A stretch of 64,000 bases of DNA, taken from Novosphingobium marinum. GTDB taxonomy: Bacteria > Pseudomonadota > Alphaproteobacteria > Sphingomonadales > Sphingomonadaceae. Position 1 is the stretch's first letter. Each line of letters opens with the position of its first letter. The DNA lies in contig NZ_JACBZF010000001.1 in assembly GCF_013408095.1 (NCBI RefSeq), positions 62,001 through 126,000 on the forward strand, read 5' to 3'. Below, in pieces: positions 35,601 through 43,846 of this stretch. The notes beneath the pieces are model-generated. The model saw nothing but the letters and a program-made list of their open reading frames with translations. It was not told the origin of the DNA and searched no databases. The position numbers and the translations under genes are program-made.

Positions 35601-35796
35601 CCGCATCCATCGTTTCGGGCGCGGCACCGGGCAGGCTGGCCGAAACCGACACGATCGGCCGGTCGACGTTGGGAAGTTCGCGAACCTCGATGCCGAGAAG
35701 CGCCGCGATGCCTGCCAGCACGATCAGCAGGTTGAGCACACCGATCAGCAGCGGACGCTTGACCGCCAGCATCGGCAGGTCGGACTTATTCTCCAT
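32692..35796 (-). CDS. RND efflux transporter permease (HAE1-like)
   Basis: A 1034-residue inner-membrane RND pump. It has the N-terminal TM1, a periplasmic porter domain, and TM4 with the proton-relay motif 'LALVLATGLIVDDAIVVLEN' containing the Asp pair. The C-terminal duplication has a second TM set ('VMLIGLMAKNGILIVEFADQLR'). The start at 35796 overlaps the end of the adaptor gene by 11 bp; a further upstream reading would be that gene's shadow. Energy is proton motive force. Exported compounds may include toxic pathway intermediates, but that is only neighbourhood inference. Confidence 0.93.
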   Translation of the reverse strand: MENKSDLPMLAVKRPLLIGVLNLLIVLAGIAALLGIEVRELPNVDRPIVSVSASLPGAAPETMDAEVTSILEDAVARVSGVRQISAASEENNSRIRVEFNPGVDLDTAATDVREAVSRVNRDLPERIEQLTVVKADQDASPIMRLAVSSPAHDEAELTRIVENDIIPELLTAEGVASIAEFGSRPRQLRIAVDPLRLNRFGLTISDVAEALERAPFDVPVGSFRSDAQELVVRAEASASDPERIEAVIIDGTTRIGDVAQAIYAPANATNFVRLDGRPVIGLGVVRQASSNTIQISEAIRGAVERLNGRFSDISIEVTSDDAEFIKISVREVLITLGFTVMVVIATMLLFFRAVRPTIIPSTTIPVALVGVVAGIWLMGFSINLLTLLALVLATGLIVDDAIVVLENAQRLQNEGLGKRAAAVLGTRQVFFAVIATTAVLVSVFVPISFLPSEAGRLFREFGFVLAVAVILSSFVALSLVPALAARIDLTTGRQESTRLTRLGAKANDFYHRLLRRCLDHPRAVVGISLAAAGAAALLYGTLDNELVPDEDRGTVIVFATGPDGVGIDFMDGELDEIEAVLQPFVECGEIVSTFSIVGRYDPNRVLVTAELADWANRDRTQTEIVEALQEPMGEIPGSRVNVRGRGTLSFGGGGNGIEVALTGSEYDEIYRSALALSEAIDTQSDILSNPDISYQPTQPQLSVQIDRQRASDLGVDLGDLALTLRAMVGGTEVVDLNVGDQAVPIFLTSQAVTITNPNDLRNLYIRGTGNSLVPLSSVTSIAEQGIAAELDRTEQRRAIEVDANIAAGTPLRDAVDEIERLAEDTVADDIDMLLQGEAESLEETSSDLLATYAFALVIVFLVLVAQFESLTSASVVMLSVPFALAAAIFALFLSGISLNIYSQIGLVMLIGLMAKNGILIVEFADQLRHQDRSVREAIEEAAAIRLRPIAMTLISTVIGALPLILASGAGAEARQSIGWVIFGGLGIAGLFTLFLTPVIYLGIARFGKPRSLDLKRLRQEIEQVDEASLAQGAA

Positions 35797-36862
35797 CGGC
35801 GTTCCCGGCCTTGCCGGGGGCCTTCGCGGCGGCCTTGCCGGGCGGCTTGGCGATGCGCACGTCCTGTCCCTCGCGCAGCTTCTGGACACCTTCGACGACG
35901 ATCGTATCGCGCGGGTTGAGCGGCGCATCGACGAACGCGAGGCCTTCGCGGCGCGAGGTTATCGTTATCGGCACGCGGGCGGCCTTTCCATCGCGCACTG
36001 CCCAGAGGTACGATCCGTCGCCGCCCCACACGATGGCTTCCTCGGGCACTGCGGGCCGTGCCTGACCGGCTCCCGAGAAAACCACGCGAAAGCTCATTCC
36101 GGGTCTCAGGGTGTCGCCGCTGTTCTCGATCGCGGCGCGAACCGTGAACGTTCGCTCTTCCTCCGAAATGGCCGAATCCACGGCGATGATCCGCGCGTCT
36201 ATTTCGCGCGACGGATCGGAGAACGGCGTGACGGCCACGACTTGTCCGGGCTGGAGCCGCTCGAACGCGGACTCGGGCGCGGGGAAGTCGACATACAGCG
36301 TCGAACGCCTGTCGATCTGCGCGATGGGCGTCGCTGTATCGACGCGGTCGCCGGGGTCTATCTCGGTAAGGCCGATGTGTCCCGAGAACGGCGCGCGGAT
36401 CGTCCGGTCGGCCAGAGCGGTCTGCGCCTGCTGCAATTCGACGCGGGCGGAGGCGAGCGCCGTTTCTCCTGCCTCGATCTGGCTTTCGGAGATTGCTCCG
36501 GTATCCTCGATCCGGCGATAGCGCGAAAGCAGTTGCGATGCCTCCTGCACCTGGACCCTGGCTGCTTCGACGGCGAGGCGCTCGCGCCGGGAATCGAGCC
36601 GGACGAGCGGCGTTCCCTGCCGTACGAAGTTGCCTGCCGAGAACATCACCTGTTCGACGCGGCCTGCGCTTTCCGGGTAGATTTCCGCCGACGTGGCCGC
36701 ACGGGCCGTGCCGACTGCCTCGACCCGCTCCCGTTCCGGCAGGACGCGCAGTTGTTGCGCGACGATCGGCACCGCCTCGTCCTCGCGAGACCGTTCCTCC
36801 GACGAGCAGCCACCGGCAAGGAGCAGGGACAGCGCCGCAGCGGGCGCAAGACGTTTCAGCAT
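35786..36862 (-). CDS. RND efflux periplasmic adaptor (membrane fusion protein)
   Basis: A 358-residue HlyD/MexA-type adaptor. A signal with LAGGC19 suggests a lipoprotein anchor in the inner membrane. It has a lipoyl half 'EIYPESAGRVEQVMFSAGNFVRQGTPLVRLD', a coiled-coil hairpin at about 90-150, and the second lipoyl half 'TIRAPFSGHIGLTEIDPGDRVDTATPIAQID'. The Lys/Ala/Pro-rich C-terminal tail is unusual. First gene of the adaptor-permease-outer-membrane-factor operon, all overlapping. Confidence 0.9.
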   Translation of the reverse strand: MLKRLAPAAALSLLLAGGCSSEERSREDEAVPIVAQQLRVLPERERVEAVGTARAATSAEIYPESAGRVEQVMFSAGNFVRQGTPLVRLDSRRERLAVEAARVQVQEASQLLSRYRRIEDTGAISESQIEAGETALASARVELQQAQTALADRTIRAPFSGHIGLTEIDPGDRVDTATPIAQIDRRSTLYVDFPAPESAFERLQPGQVVAVTPFSDPSREIDARIIAVDSAISEEERTFTVRAAIENSGDTLRPGMSFRVVFSGAGQARPAVPEEAIVWGGDGSYLWAVRDGKAARVPITITSRREGLAFVDAPLNPRDTIVVEGVQKLREGQDVRIAKPPGKAAAKAPGKAGNADGE

Positions 36863-37082
36863 GGGGCGCCCTTGTAGCGACCGGTTCGCAATAACCCAAT
36901 AGCCGTGCGCATGATCTTGTCCCGCTTACTCCTGGCGCATCCGGTCGCATGCCTCGACAGGAGTGTCATCGTCCCGGCGACCACCGCCGCAAGCAGGCGA
37001 CAGCCATTGCAAAAGTCCCGAAAAGATGAACCATCGGCGCCTCCGGAAGTTGCGATAACAGGCACGGTTCGATGGAGGCGAT

Positions 37083-39371
37083 ATGAGCGAGGGCGATCCT
37101 ACCCCCAAAAGATATCGGGGCGCAGCAGGCGGCTGGGGTTCCGTCCGGGGCATGACGCGGATCCAGATCAAGGAACGGGCAGGGCCCGGAGCGCTCGATA
37201 CCCTGTTCCACCAGAACAAGCCGAAGGGGCACATGTGCACGTCGTGCGCCTGGGCGAAGCCGCCGAACCCGCATCTCTTCGAGTTCTGCGAAAACGGTGC
37301 GAAAGCCACTCTCTGGGACCTCACCAGCGAACGTTGCACTCCGGAATATCTTGCCCGACATACTGTCACCGAACTGGCTGCGCGCAGCGACTACGATCTC
37401 GAAATGCGCGGCAGGCTGACCGAGCCGCTGCGCTATGATGCCGAAAGCGACCGCTACCTCCGGGTCGGCTGGGCCGAGGCCTTCCGCGAGATCGGCGAGA
37501 AGCTTCGCGAGCTCGAACCGAAATCGGTCACGTTCTACGCATCGGGCAAGGCGGCCCTCGAACCGTCCTATCTCTATGCCCTGTTCGCCCGAATATACGG
37601 TCACCAGAACCTGCCGGACAGCTCGAACATGTGTCACGAAACCACTTCTGTCGGACTGAAGAAGGTAACGGGATCGCCGGTCGGGACCTGCACGCTGGAA
37701 GACCTCGAGCATTGCGACGCCATCTTCTACCTCGGGCAAAACCCGGGCACGAACAGTCCGCGCCTGCTCCGCCCGTTGCAGCAGGCGGTGGAGCGAGGGT
37801 GCAAGATCGTGGTCTTCAACCCGTTGCGGGAGAAAGGGCTCCTCGAATTCACCGATCCGCAGAACCCGATGCAAATGACCGTCTCGCCCGCCACGAAGCT
37901 TGCGCACCAGTACCTGCAGGTAAAGCCGGGAGGCGATATCGCCGCGCTGATGGGCGTGATGAAGCGCGTGCTCGAGCGTGACGCGGCATCGCGCGATGCC
38001 GGCGGGCCGGGCGTGCTCGACCGGACCTTCATCGATCAGCACACCGCCGGTTTCGACGAATTTCTCGCCAGGCTGGACTCCGCCGGCTGGGACGAGATCG
38101 AGAGCAATTCGGGGCTGGCGCGATCCGAACTCGAAGCTGCCGGAGATGTCTACGCCGACGCCGAAAGGGTCATCGGCATCTACGGCATGGGGCTTACCCA
38201 GCATGTCCACGGCAGCCAGTCGATCGGCATGCTGGTCAACCTGCTGCTGCTTTCGGGCAACATCGGCCGCAAGGGCGCCGGCTGTTCGCCGATACGCGGG
38301 CACTCCAACGTCCAGGGCCAGCGCACGGTCGGCATCACCGAGAAAACCAGCCTCGCTCCCAACGACAAGTATCGCGAGCTGTTCGATTTCGATCCGCCGA
38401 CCGAGGACGGGCATACCACGGTCGAGTTTCTGGAAGCGATTCTCGCTGGAACCGCGAGGGGTTTCATCGGTCTTGGCGGCAACCTTGCAAAGGCTGTGCC
38501 CGACCACGAGCGCGTCCATGCGGCGTGGCGCGACATGGAACTGACCGTCCACGTGGCGACCAAGCTCAACAAGACGCACCTCATGCCGGGCAAGTCGTCC
38601 TTCATCCTGCCCTGCCTCGTCCGCGCCGAGGACGATGTGCAGAAGACCGGCCGGCAGACCGTGACGATGGAGGACAGCTTCAGCCACATATACGGCTCGA
38701 TCGGAAAGCGTTCGCCGGCAAGCCCCTACCTCAAGAGCGAGACCGCAATCGTCTGCGAACTGGCGAAGGCGACGCTGCCCGGGCATCCGAAGTGGCTCTG
38801 GGACGACTGGATGGGCGATTACGGCCTGATCCGCGATCTGATCGCCATGACATACCCCGAAGAATTCCACGACATGAACGATCGCATGCACCAGCCCGGA
38901 GGCTTCTATCGCGGGAACGGCGCGCATGAACGGATATGGAAGACCGAGAGCGGGAAGGCCGAATTCACCACGCCGACGGTGATGAACGCGTGTGGCATCG
39001 GTGACGCGGCGGGCAGGTACCATCTGGTCACGGTTCGCTCGAACGATCAGTTCAACACGACGATCTACGGCCATTCCGACCGGCTTCGCGGAATCTCCGG
39101 ATCGCGGATGATCGTGATGATGAGCACCGCCGACATGAAGCGGGACGGCTTGCGGGAAGGCGACACGGTTTCGCTTCTCGGAGATGCCGGGGACGACATC
39201 GTGCGCAAGGTGGAGGGATTGCGAATCGTGCCCTACGAATTGCCCGATGGATGTCTCGGGGGGTATTTTCCGGAACTCAATCCACTCGTTCCGCTCTGGT
39301 ATCACGACAAGCTGTCGAAGACGCCCGCCTCCAAGGGCGTCCCGGTGCGCATCGTGAAGGAAGCAGTCTAG
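37083..39371 (+). CDS. molybdopterin-dependent oxidoreductase (FdhF/YdeP family)
   Basis: A 762-residue molybdopterin-binding enzyme of the YdeP-type FdhF-like group. An N-terminal C-x2-C (MCTSCAWAKP) replaces the full [4Fe-4S] binding set of formate dehydrogenases. Mo-bis-MGD binding blocks are 'HGSQSIGMLVNLLLLSGNIGRKGAGCSPIRGHSNVQGQRTVG' and the C-terminal 'TVRSNDQFNTTIYG'. E. coli YdeP is linked to acid resistance, but the reaction is unknown. It has no twin-arginine signal, so it should be cytoplasmic. It is alone between the RND operon (divergent) and the CtaG-like gene. Confidence 0.88.
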   Translation: MSEGDPTPKRYRGAAGGWGSVRGMTRIQIKERAGPGALDTLFHQNKPKGHMCTSCAWAKPPNPHLFEFCENGAKATLWDLTSERCTPEYLARHTVTELAARSDYDLEMRGRLTEPLRYDAESDRYLRVGWAEAFREIGEKLRELEPKSVTFYASGKAALEPSYLYALFARIYGHQNLPDSSNMCHETTSVGLKKVTGSPVGTCTLEDLEHCDAIFYLGQNPGTNSPRLLRPLQQAVERGCKIVVFNPLREKGLLEFTDPQNPMQMTVSPATKLAHQYLQVKPGGDIAALMGVMKRVLERDAASRDAGGPGVLDRTFIDQHTAGFDEFLARLDSAGWDEIESNSGLARSELEAAGDVYADAERVIGIYGMGLTQHVHGSQSIGMLVNLLLLSGNIGRKGAGCSPIRGHSNVQGQRTVGITEKTSLAPNDKYRELFDFDPPTEDGHTTVEFLEAILAGTARGFIGLGGNLAKAVPDHERVHAAWRDMELTVHVATKLNKTHLMPGKSSFILPCLVRAEDDVQKTGRQTVTMEDSFSHIYGSIGKRSPASPYLKSETAIVCELAKATLPGHPKWLWDDWMGDYGLIRDLIAMTYPEEFHDMNDRMHQPGGFYRGNGAHERIWKTESGKAEFTTPTVMNACGIGDAAGRYHLVTVRSNDQFNTTIYGHSDRLRGISGSRMIVMMSTADMKRDGLREGDTVSLLGDAGDDIVRKVEGLRIVPYELPDGCLGGYFPELNPLVPLWYHDKLSKTPASKGVPVRIVKEAV

Positions 39372-39499
39372 GCGTGCTGACCGGCGCGGGGCGAGAAGGG
39401 CGGTACCCGGCGCCTGCCGGGAACTTCCGGACCGCACCGCGATTTCCGAACCATGGCAGGATACACCCTCTTGCGTAGTCGCGATTGCCGGCAGAGCTG

Positions 39500-40243
39500 A
39501 TGGAAGCGCGAGTTCCCTATTGCGGATTGCCGCCGTTACCGGGCGAGCTCCTGTCGCGCTTCAATCTCGATCCCGTCGCGATCGTCGTTCTTCTGGGGAT
39601 CGCCATTTTCCACGTAGCGAGGATCGCTCCGCAGGGGCGGTCGAGGACAATGGCAGGAACAGGCTGGACCATTGCGGCTGCCGCGTTCTTCTCGCCGCTG
39701 TGCGCGTTATCGGTCGCGTTGTTTTCCGCCCGCATCGGCCAGCACATGATCCTCGTGCTGCTCGCCGCGCCGCTGATCGCGTGGGGATGGCCTCATCGCG
39801 GAAAATGGTCGGGCAGGCTGCTGGCCGCCAACACCGCCTGCTTCGCCCTCGCGCTCTGGTTCTGGCACATGCCGGGACCCTACGCTGCAACCTTCCGCAG
39901 CGACGCGGTGTACTGGGCCATGCACCTCACCCTGTTCGGCAGTGCGATATTCCTTTGGCGCGATCTTCTTCACCACCCGGCCGAGCAGGCTTTCGCGCCG
40001 CTTGCGGCGGGGTTGATGACCACGGTCCAGATGGGCCTTCTCGGGGCGATCCTCACCTTCGCCGCGATACCGCTGTTCGGGCCGCATCTTGCCACTTCGG
40101 GCGCGTGGGGCCTTGCACCGCTGGCCGACCAGCAGTTCGGCGGGTTGCTCATGTGGGTGCCCGGCATGGTGCTTTTCATTTGGGCCGCGAAGGTCTCGCT
40201 GGACCATGCTCTCGATGCGCCGGGCAAAGGCTCCGTTCGCTGA
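39500..40243 (+). CDS. CtaG-like (caa3_CtaG domain) membrane protein
   Basis: A 247-residue polytopic inner-membrane protein with about 6-7 hydrophobic segments and the conserved 'FFSPLCALSVALFSARIGQHMILVLLAAPLI' and 'LWFWHMPGPYAATFRSDAVYWAMHLTLFGSA' blocks of the cytochrome c oxidase assembly factor caa3_CtaG family. Conserved His residues in TM segments suit copper or heme handling during oxidase assembly, but no oxidase genes lie near. ATG 39500 is preferred; TTG 39485 is an alternative. Confidence 0.82.
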   Translation: MEARVPYCGLPPLPGELLSRFNLDPVAIVVLLGIAIFHVARIAPQGRSRTMAGTGWTIAAAAFFSPLCALSVALFSARIGQHMILVLLAAPLIAWGWPHRGKWSGRLLAANTACFALALWFWHMPGPYAATFRSDAVYWAMHLTLFGSAIFLWRDLLHHPAEQAFAPLAAGLMTTVQMGLLGAILTFAAIPLFGPHLATSGAWGLAPLADQQFGGLLMWVPGMVLFIWAAKVSLDHALDAPGKGSVR

Positions 40244-40338
40244 GGCAAGGCGCGGGAGGCTCGGTCCGGGACGGGTTTGCCGGTCATTCATCCCCTCGAA
40301 GATATACAGTTTCCGAAGTCGAGATGCGACCAGTTGCC

Positions 40339-40363
40339 GGAACCATTGCACGCACCTGACGTT
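40339..40363 (+). promoter_or_regulatory. EcfG (general stress response) promoter
   Basis: Exact GGAAC (40339-40343) - 16 bp - CGTT (40360-40363), the consensus for EcfG-type sigma factors of alphaproteobacteria. It lies 33 bp upstream of the YmgE/GlsB-like ATG. nepR-ecfG is encoded about 3 kb downstream. Confidence 0.8.
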
Positions 40364-40395
40364 TAACCAGGTACAAAAGCAATGGAGTTTGAATT

Positions 40396-40665
40396 ATGAC
40401 ACTGGTTCTGGTTCTAGTCATAGGCGGAATCATTGGCTGGCTGGCAAGTATTCTTATGCGAACCGATGCTCAGCAAGGCATTCTGCTTAATATCGTCGTC
40501 GGTATCGTCGGCGCACTTCTGGCCGGTTTCATCGTAACGCCGCTCATCGGCGGTGCGCCGATTACGAGCGGTTCTTTCGACCTGCTTTCGCTCGTCGCCT
40601 CGTTCCTCGGTGCCGTGATCCTTCTCGCCATCGTGAACCTCTTCCGTCGCGGATCCGTGCGGTAA
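40396..40665 (+). CDS. GlsB/YeaQ/YmgE family stress membrane protein
   Basis: An 89-residue protein with three hydrophobic segments and the glycine-rich pattern 'GGIIGWLASILMRTDAQQGILLNIVVGIVGALLAGFIVTPLIGG' of the transglycosylase-associated (YeaQ/YmgE) family. These small inner-membrane proteins are commonly stress-induced and of unknown mechanism. The perfect EcfG promoter upstream fits membership of the general stress regulon. The lipoprotein gene follows after 21 bp and is probably co-transcribed. Confidence 0.88.
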   Translation: MTLVLVLVIGGIIGWLASILMRTDAQQGILLNIVVGIVGALLAGFIVTPLIGGAPITSGSFDLLSLVASFLGAVILLAIVNLFRRGSVR

Positions 40666-40686
40666 GCGAAAACAGGGAACATCGGA

Positions 40687-40983
40687 ATGAAACGTATCAA
40701 GACGACCGGTGCGGCCATGCTTCTGGCGGCCACCGCGACCCTGGGCCTTGCGGCGTGCAACGACCCGGCCGACGACGCCATGGAACAGCAGGCCGACGCA
40801 CTCGAAGACCAGGCCGACATGGTTGAGGACAACACCGAACAGGAGGCCGAGGCGATGGAGCAGCAGGCCGACGAAATGGACGGCGCTGCCCAGGACGCCA
40901 TGAACGAAAAGGCGGAAGCCATTCGTGAGGCCGGTGAAAACAAGGCCGATGCTATCGAGGAGCAGGCCGACCAGATGGACTGA
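40687..40983 (+). CDS. small coiled-coil lipoprotein
   Basis: A 98-residue predicted lipoprotein with signal and lipobox L-A-A-C ('GLAACNDPAD'). The mature part is almost entirely Glu/Ala/Gln/Asp/Met with repeated 'M-E-Q-Q-A-D-x-(M/L)-E' units, forecast to form an acidic helical coiled coil. Similar short lipoproteins occur in sphingomonads, often stress-linked; no function is known. It follows the YmgE-like gene under the EcfG promoter, and a strong terminator follows. Confidence 0.82.
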   Translation: MKRIKTTGAAMLLAATATLGLAACNDPADDAMEQQADALEDQADMVEDNTEQEAEAMEQQADEMDGAAQDAMNEKAEAIREAGENKADAIEEQADQMD

Positions 40984-41029
40984 CGGTCCTCGAAGGTGCG
41001 GTGAGCTCTCGCACCACTAACAAACACGG

Positions 41030-41068
41030 ATGGGCGGCGGACACGATGTTCGCCGCCCATTTGTCTTT
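41030..41068 (+). terminator. Rho-independent terminator of the stress unit
   Basis: The 10-bp stem ATGGGCGGCG (41030-41039) / CGCCGCCCAT (41051-41060) is followed by TTGTCTTT. It lies 47 bp after the lipoprotein stop. A smaller hairpin GGTGCG/CGCACC lies just before it (about 40995-41015). Confidence 0.75.
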
Positions 41069-41201
41069 CCTGGCGGGAACGAAGGCGGCCTCGTGCGTTG
41101 TTTGAGAGAGGCCGGAAATGGATTTTGCCTTGAAACTTTCACTCTCAGGGCCTTTTGCTAAGCAGCCTTTTGAACACAACGACTGACGACAGGAGACGCC
41201 G

Positions 41202-41804
41202 ATGACTATCTCGCTGATGCCGCTACCCTATTCCCACGACGCGCTTGCCCCGCACATCTCGGCCGAGACGCTCGAGACCCACCACGGCAAGCACCACAAG
41301 GGGTACGTCGACAAGGTCAATGCCGGGATCGAGGGAACCGACATGGCCGGTGCCGACCTCGAGACGATCGTGAAGAAATCCTCTGGCGGGCTCTTCAATT
41401 CTGCCGCGCAAACCTGGAACCACGGTTTCTACTGGCACTCCATGTCGCCTGACGGATCGCAGCCCAGCGACGCGCTGGCCAAGGCGATCGACGCATCGTT
41501 CGGCTCCGTCGACGCGCTGAAGGAAAAGCTTTCCGAAGAGGCAGTCGGTCACTTCGCATCGGGCTGGGCATGGCTCGTCGCCGATGGAGACAGCCTAAAG
41601 GTCATTTCGACGCACGATGCCGAAACGGCTATCACCGAAGGCGTCAACCCGCTCCTGACGATCGATGTCTGGGAGCACGCCTACTATATAGATGTGAAGA
41701 ACAAGCGTCCCGAGTACGTGAATGCAGTTCTGGGCAACATCGTGAACTGGAAGTTCGCTTCGGAGAATTTCGAACGCGGGACTGCCTGGGTCTACCCCTC
41801 GTAG
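41202..41804 (+). CDS. sodB: superoxide dismutase [Fe]
   Basis: A 200-residue Fe/Mn-type superoxide dismutase converting superoxide to H2O2 and O2 in the cytoplasm. The metal ligands are H27, H74, D155 and H159 (TIDVWEH). Gln70 in 'SAAQTWNHGFYW' is the outer-sphere residue typical of the iron enzyme. The start at 41202 follows AGGAG. Its 3' end overlaps the convergent AI-2E transporter gene by 13 bp. It lies between stress-regulon genes, but I see no EcfG promoter for it. Confidence 0.95.
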   Translation: MTISLMPLPYSHDALAPHISAETLETHHGKHHKGYVDKVNAGIEGTDMAGADLETIVKKSSGGLFNSAAQTWNHGFYWHSMSPDGSQPSDALAKAIDASFGSVDALKEKLSEEAVGHFASGWAWLVADGDSLKVISTHDAETAITEGVNPLLTIDVWEHAYYIDVKNKRPEYVNAVLGNIVNWKFASENFERGTAWVYPS

Positions 41805-42973
41805 TTCACGGCATCGCCATTGACCGGCGTTTCGGACCCGGTAGCGGACGATCCCGCTGCCGGGTCCTCTTGCATCGGGAATAGCGCTTCGCCGAAAACG
41901 AAGCCCACGAAGTTGGGACTGCCGACGTGCTGGAACAGCGCAACGCCCACAAGCAGGATCGGAACCGACAGGAAGATGCCGGCAACGCCCCAGACCCACG
42001 AGAAGAAGCTCATCGAAACGAGGATGGCGATGGGGCTGAGCGTCAGCCGCTTTCCGAGTATGACCGGCGTCACGAAGTTCGCCTCCACGGTGTGCATCGC
42101 CAGGTACATCGCGGCAGGAGCCAGCCCCGCCAGCACGGATGCCTCCGTTCCCAGCCCGAACGCGGCCAGCAGGAACGTCATTACCAGCGGCCCGAAATAG
42201 GGCAGCAGATTGAGAAGCGCGGCGAGCCCGCCCCACATCACCGGCGCTTCCAGTCCAAGCGCCCATGCACCGAGCGCAACGATCACGCCGACGCACGCCG
42301 CGATGATCGACGCTGTCAGGATGTAGGTGCCGACCTGGCCCTGTACATCGCGCAGGATGCGTGCGGCGCGTACCGATGCACCGAAATCTTCCCGTTCGAG
42401 CAACAGCTTGCGGCGCATCCTGAACCTCGCTTCCAGCATGAAGAAGGTGAACAGGACGATCAGCACGGTTTCGAACACCACTGCGGGCGTGGCCGTGGCG
42501 ATCTGCTCGACAGCGGAAGGCGCGGCCACCACGACCTCGGTCTGGCCGGCCGATCCGGTCAGCGACGCGAGCTCGTTGGCGATGTTGGTGAAGGCGGAAA
42601 ACCCACCCCGTACATTCTCGATATGCTCGACGATTTGCCGGGTCAGCTGCGGCAGTTGTGCGAGCAGCGCGACCGAGGGCTGCAGGATGAGCAGCGCGAC
42701 CAGCGAGAAGGCAACGGGCACCAGCAGGACGGATACAAGGCAGGCGATTGCGTTGGGCAGTCCGACACGGCGGAGGAAATTCGCGACCGGGGACAGGATG
42801 ATGCTCAGGATAAGGGAGATCGTGACGGGCAGGAAGAATTCGGATCCGGCGGACAGGACGAAGGGCAAGGCGAGGATCACGGCCACGCCCGTGAGCAATA
42901 CGAGCGTGGAGACCAGCCGCCGTTCGCGACGCGGCCAGGCTGAGGGCTCATGGGGTTCGCGCTGACGGTCCAT
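41792..42973 (-). CDS. AI-2E family transporter (PerM-like)
   Basis: A 393-residue polytopic membrane protein of the AI-2E/UPF0118 family. It has about eight TM segments arranged as two N-terminal pairs, a hydrophilic middle (SAFTNIANELASLTGSAGQ), and the C-terminal block 'ALLNLLPYFGPLVMTFLLAAFGLG...HTVEANFVTPVILGKRLTLSPIAILVSM' characteristic of the family. Members export AI-2 or serve as Na+/H+ antiporters; the substrate here is not assignable. The acidic C-terminal tail overlaps sodB by 13 bp. Confidence 0.88.
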   Translation of the reverse strand: MDRQREPHEPSAWPRRERRLVSTLVLLTGVAVILALPFVLSAGSEFFLPVTISLILSIILSPVANFLRRVGLPNAIACLVSVLLVPVAFSLVALLILQPSVALLAQLPQLTRQIVEHIENVRGGFSAFTNIANELASLTGSAGQTEVVVAAPSAVEQIATATPAVVFETVLIVLFTFFMLEARFRMRRKLLLEREDFGASVRAARILRDVQGQVGTYILTASIIAACVGVIVALGAWALGLEAPVMWGGLAALLNLLPYFGPLVMTFLLAAFGLGTEASVLAGLAPAAMYLAMHTVEANFVTPVILGKRLTLSPIAILVSMSFFSWVWGVAGIFLSVPILLVGVALFQHVGSPNFVGFVFGEALFPMQEDPAAGSSATGSETPVNGDAVNYEG

Positions 42974-43029
42974 CGTCGGGGGTCTAGCAGGTCCGGCGCG
43001 CGGGCGAACGTCGGCGATCCATCGGCGGA

Positions 43030-43590
43030 TCAGTCCGTCTTGCCCTTTACGGGCTTCCTCGGCTGGCCCTTTCTAGATCGATTCTCGTCGTTCAGGATCG
43101 TCGCGAGTTCGCTCCGCGCGCGTGCGACCCGGCTCTTCATCGTGCCGATCGCGCAGTCGCTGATCTGCGCCGCCTCCTCGTAAGTGAACCCGCCGGCTCC
43201 GACCAACAGGACAGCCTCGCGCCGTTCGGGCGACAATTCCTGCAGAGCGACCTGCATGTCGTCGAGATGCAGTCGCTCTTCCTGGTCGGCATCCTTGACC
43301 AGCAGGCGTTCGGCAGCTTCCTGATCGTAGTCGACCTGGCGGCGGTTGCGCCGGAGCTCGCTCAGGTAGTGGTTGCGAAGGATTGCGAAGGTCCACGCCC
43401 GCATGCTCGTGCCCGGGGTGAACCTGTCGCGCGCCGTCCACGCCTTGATGGCGGTCTCCTGCACCAGGTCGTCCGCCACGTCAGGCCTCCCGGAGAGGCC
43501 GCGCGCAAAGGCGCGCAGGTGCGGAAGCGTCTCGAGCAATTCGTGCTTGAACGCTTCGGTGTCCGCGCAGACAGCCGTGTCTTCAGTCAT
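43030..43590 (-). CDS. ecfG: EcfG-family RNA polymerase sigma factor (general stress response)
   Basis: A 186-residue ECF sigma factor. Region 2 is 'PDVADDLVQETAIKAWTARDRFTPGTSMRAWTFAILRNHYLSELRR', and region 4 is 'LQELSPERREAVLLVGAGGFTYEEAAQISDCAIGTMKSRVARARSEL'. These are the hallmarks of EcfG (ECF15), which directs the alphaproteobacterial general stress response when PhyR sequesters NepR. The gene overlaps nepR by 8 bp. PhyR is not encoded in this window, although a candidate kinase is. Likely targets here include the unit at 40396. Confidence 0.93.
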   Translation of the reverse strand: MTEDTAVCADTEAFKHELLETLPHLRAFARGLSGRPDVADDLVQETAIKAWTARDRFTPGTSMRAWTFAILRNHYLSELRRNRRQVDYDQEAAERLLVKDADQEERLHLDDMQVALQELSPERREAVLLVGAGGFTYEEAAQISDCAIGTMKSRVARARSELATILNDENRSRKGQPRKPVKGKTD

Positions 43591-43777
43591 CTTTGCCTTT
43601 GTCCAGCTTCTTCAGAAGATCATCGAAGCTATCGGGCAAAGGCTCTTGCAGGACGGAGTTGTAAAGCTGCCTGAGACCATCCGCCCACCCCGGTTCCCCA
43701 CCCTTTCCGTCAGGGTTGAAGTCGGGTTTTTTCTTCGGGATTTTCGGGCCCGTTGGCTGGCTCAACGCATACTCCAT
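43583..43777 (-). CDS. nepR: NepR-like anti-sigma factor
   Basis: A 64-residue anti-sigma factor. It has a basic, Pro-rich N-terminus (QPTGPKIPKKKPDF) and the conserved helix 'GWADGLRQLYNSVLQEPLPDSFDDLLKKLDK' with the L-x-x-L-Y-x-x-V-x-x-E-P-(I/L)-P signature of NepR. It binds and inhibits EcfG until phosphorylated PhyR captures it. It overlaps ecfG by 8 bp, giving coupled translation, and is transcribed from the bidirectional EcfG-like promoter at 43847-43873. Confidence 0.93.
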   Translation of the reverse strand: MEYALSQPTGPKIPKKKPDFNPDGKGGEPGWADGLRQLYNSVLQEPLPDSFDDLLKKLDKGKDD

Positions 43778-43846
43778 TCGTCTGCGCTCATTTCCTGTGC
43801 TTGTCCTGATCCGTCAAGGGGTTCGCCCCGTTGGCGACAAGACTTG

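Noticed and set aside
37022..37071. GGAAG-N16-GGTT as EcfG promoter of the molybdoenzyme
   Set aside because: Two mismatches to consensus and no further support.
36966..39437. 823-codon minus-strand frame opposite the molybdoenzyme
   Set aside because: Antisense shadow; no domain, and the plus-strand product is a clear family member.
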